Of a stretch of 64,000 nt of DNA, positions 62,285 through 64,000 are shown piece by piece; position 1 is the first letter of the stretch; each line of letters begins with the position of its first letter. The position numbers and the translations under genes were made by a program. The notes beneath the pieces are model-generated. The model saw only the letters and a list, made by a program, of their open reading frames with translations. It did not search any database and was not told the DNA's origin. Source of the stretch: JACVRN01 sp963715565 (GTDB lineage Bacteria; Acidobacteriota; Blastocatellia; Pyrinomonadales; Pyrinomonadaceae); contig OY970256.1 in the NCBI GenBank assembly GCA_963715565.1, positions 4,650,001-4,714,000 on the forward strand. Direction: 5' to 3'.

Positions 62285-62572
62285 TCACCGCAGAGGACGC
62301 GGAGGACTCGCAGAGAAAAGATGGCTGTTTGTGTAATGAGAAGATGACAGACAGTCATTAGCTCCGTAGGAGCGAGGATGTTTATAGCTTGATTGTCATC
62401 ATTAAATAACAAGCTCCGTAGGAGCGGCATGTGCTTCTGCCATGACATGCCGCTCCTACGGAGCTTGTCTCCATCTGTTATCTGCTAACTATAAACATCC
62501 TCGCTCCTACGGAGCTAATGACGATTTGCACCTTCCTCTCTCTCCTCCCGTTATTTATTCTCTCGGCGGTGA
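62285..62572. repeat. Composite repeat: palindrome A with B nested, copy 5
   Basis: Left A arm TTCACCGCAGAGGACGCGG and right A arm TCTCGGCGGTGAA enclose four B units (CTCCGTAGGAGCG) arranged as in copy 3. The flanking spacer ACCTTCCTCTCTCTCCTCCC is related to that of copy 3. Short open frames through it (such as 62221-62448) are repeat-encoded. Confidence 0.9.
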
Positions 62573-62612
62573 ATTTTAATTAAAACTGAGCGCTACCAAT
62601 TTACGTATGGTG

Positions 62613-62641
62613 TTGACGAATCTTGTGTTCCTTAATAATAT
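62613..62641 (+). promoter_or_regulatory. Promoter of the second padR gene (leaderless)
   Basis: TTGACG (62613-62618), 17-base spacer, TAATAT (62636-62641). Transcription would begin at or next to the ATG at 62648, so the mRNA is probably leaderless. This also excludes the GTG at 62642 as a start. Confidence 0.65.
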
Positions 62642-62647
62642 GTGTCT

Positions 62648-63001
62648 ATGGCATATATAGGCTCACATATTCTGGACCGCGAGTTGAAGAAGGGCAGTGC
62701 CGAGTTGTTGATTCTTTCGCTGGTTGAAGACCAGCCCCGGCACGGTTACGACATCGGCAGCTTGATCGAGCAGCGCTCGCGCGGCGTGCTGCGTTTCAAT
62801 GTCGCGTCGCTTTACCCGCTCCTTTATCGCCTGGAGAATCGCGGCTGGATTCAGGGCCGCTGGGTGGAGAAGGCGGGCCAAAGGCGGCGTCGTTATTACC
62901 GCTTGACGGCGGAAGGCAAAAAAATCCTGGCGGCGCAGCGTAGTAGCTGGCGGGAGTTTGTGGAGGCGGTCAATCGCATCACGGGAATGGAACATGCCTG
63001 A
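62648..63001 (+). CDS. PadR-family transcriptional regulator
   Basis: 117 aa from ATG 62648 (AYIGSHILDREL). PadR winged helix: LKKGSAELLILSLVEDQPRHGYDIGSLIEQRS, then FNVASLYPLLYRLENRGWIQG and RRRRYYRLTAEGKKIL. The stop lies eight bases inside the downstream ADOP gene, so translation is coupled. A second PadR-ADOP module in the window, not closely similar to the one at 35861. Confidence 0.94.
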   Translation: MAYIGSHILDRELKKGSAELLILSLVEDQPRHGYDIGSLIEQRSRGVLRFNVASLYPLLYRLENRGWIQGRWVEKAGQRRRRYYRLTAEGKKILAAQRSSWREFVEAVNRITGMEHA

Positions 63002-64000
63002 CTGGAAAGAAGAGATTAGAAAGCGACTGGCGGGGCTCAAGCTCCGGCCCACGCGTGAGGCCGAGATTATAGAAGAGCTGGCCCAGCACCTGGACGACCT
63101 CTATGAGGAGTCGCTACAGGGCGGCGCGACCGAAGAGGAAGCTTATCAAGCGGCGCTGCTCGAATTGACTGAGAGCGATTTGTTGGCGCAGGAACTGCGA
63201 CGGGTCGAGCGTCCCGTTCGGCAGGAGCCTGTAGTGCCGGGGACCAGAAGGAGAATCAACGTGTTAGGAGATGTCTGGCAAGACTTACGCTACGGCCTGC
63301 GTATGCTGTGGAAGAACCCCGGCTTTACCATCGTCGCCGTGATTGCTCTGGCTTTAGGGATTGGCGCGAACAGCGCGATTTTCAGCGTCGTCAATACGGT
63401 CCTGCTGCGCCCGCTTCCTTATAAAGACCCGGAGCGGCTCGTGATGGTCTGGGAGGACGCCGCCAAACGCGGGTTTCCACGCGACACGCCTGCCGTAGCC
63501 AACTACATTGACTGGCGTGATCAGAATCAGGTCTTTGAAGGGATGGCGGCGCTTGCAGACGTGAGCGTTAACCTGACGGGCACGGGCGAGCCTGAAAGAA
63601 TTGATGGCCGTCGCATCTCTGCCAACCTCTTTCCCCTGCTCGGTGTGGAGCCGCTCATGGGCCGCGCGTTCCTGCCTGAAGAAGATCAACCCGGCACGAA
63701 TCGCGTGGTCGTCCTCAGCCACGGTTTGTGGCAACGCCGGTTCGGCTCAGACATAAATATTATAGGGAAGCCCCTGACCTTGAACGGCGAAAGCTACAGG
63801 GTCGTCGGCGTCATGCCGCCGCACTTTCGCTTTCCCAGCCGCGAGGTCGAATTGTGGATTCCCATAGCCTTTACCCCGCAGGAAGCCGCGAGTCGTGGAA
63901 GACACTACCTGCAAGTTCTAGCTCGACTCAAACAAGGTGTGACGCTCGAACAGTCGCAGGCGGAGATGCAGGCCATCGCAGCCCGCCTGCAACAGCAGTA
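62994..64000 (+). CDS. ADOP-type ABC transporter permease, 3' end off the window
   Basis: I translated this from ATG 62994 (PDWKEEIRKRLAGLKL); 335 codons are open to the window end. The N-terminal cytoplasmic part contains the ADOP signature LRPTREAEIIEELAQHLDDLYEE. The first MacB-core repeat begins at VWQDLRYGLRMLWKNPGFT, with ALALGIGANSAIFSVVNTVLLRPLPY. The periplasmic domain continues to the edge (LTLNGESYRVVGVMPPHF, LQVLARLKQGVT). The remaining ~500 residues should lie beyond base 64000. Confidence 0.93.
   Translation, partial: MPDWKEEIRKRLAGLKLRPTREAEIIEELAQHLDDLYEESLQGGATEEEAYQAALLELTESDLLAQELRRVERPVRQEPVVPGTRRRINVLGDVWQDLRYGLRMLWKNPGFTIVAVIALALGIGANSAIFSVVNTVLLRPLPYKDPERLVMVWEDAAKRGFPRDTPAVANYIDWRDQNQVFEGMAALADVSVNLTGTGEPERIDGRRISANLFPLLGVEPLMGRAFLPEEDQPGTNRVVVLSHGLWQRRFGSDINIIGKPLTLNGESYRVVGVMPPHFRFPSREVELWIPIAFTPQEAASRGRHYLQVLARLKQGVTLEQSQAEMQAIAARLQQQ

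Noticed and set aside
38965..62520. CRISPR-like array from regularly spaced CTCCGTAGGAGCG units
   Set aside because: The units are palindromic, occur as nested inverted pairs rather than direct repeats with unique spacers, and recur with conserved flanks. No cas genes are present.

Overview
The window reads as a stretch of an Acidobacteriota chromosome, most likely Blastocatellia/Pyrinomonadaceae-like. This is inferred from gene content: a VWFA-related protein of the acidobacterial type (56.0 kb), two PadR regulators each followed by a large ADOP-type duplicated permease (35.9 and 62.6 kb), an S46 peptidase, DUF4214/Calx-beta secreted proteins and a GC-rich coding style. I see no rRNA, tRNA, prophage, CRISPR array or intact transposase.

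Layout. 0-9.6 kb: mostly minus-strand housekeeping genes: the 5' part of selA, a cold-shock protein, an S46 dipeptidyl-peptidase, an M23 peptidase, and an ECF sigma / tandem-zinc-finger anti-sigma / B-box membrane protein operon. 10-16.8 kb: plus strand, a YbhN-like membrane protein, nrdR-hsp20, lon and a LysM lytic transglycosylase. 17.2-23.4 kb: the most unusual block, two convergent operons. The plus-strand operon has a strong promoter and a long leader, then a small cysteine-free protein, an ATP-grasp-like protein lacking the ATP-binding core, and an intact RimK-type ATP-grasp ligase. The minus-strand operon encodes an APH-type kinase, a HopA1-family protein and a LanC-like protein. The kinase plus HopA1 pair matches the split Ser/Thr dehydratase of class V lanthipeptides and thioamitides; the LanC-like protein lacks most zinc ligands. 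24-32.5 kb: a run of small plus-strand accessory genes (DUF1304, GNAT, DinB, VIT, HIT, APH and secreted unknowns), several followed by a recurring motif that resembles the left half of an integron attC site. 32.7-38.9 kb: YifB/ComM, a class III aminotransferase, PadR and ADOP. 39.3-49.4 kb: a TPR-CHAT protease, a zinc-finger/TPR membrane protein, a divergent sigma-like factor, a 21-bp tandem repeat array and a large Calx-beta/DUF4214 protein. 49.6-64 kb: hydrolase, GDPD, PIG-V-like glycosyltransferase, membrane MutS-like ATPase, DJ-1/PfpI, VWA protein, an NTF2-like protein, an M4 metalloprotease, and PadR with the start of a second ADOP gene.

The intergenic DNA is rich in repeats. There are palindromes built of short near-tandem units, a dispersed 'ACCGC-GAGACGCAGAG' palindrome (A), and a four-unit 'CTCCGTAGGAGCG' palindrome (B) that sits inside the loop of A in at least two copies. 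These account for nearly all of the gaps over 300 bp.
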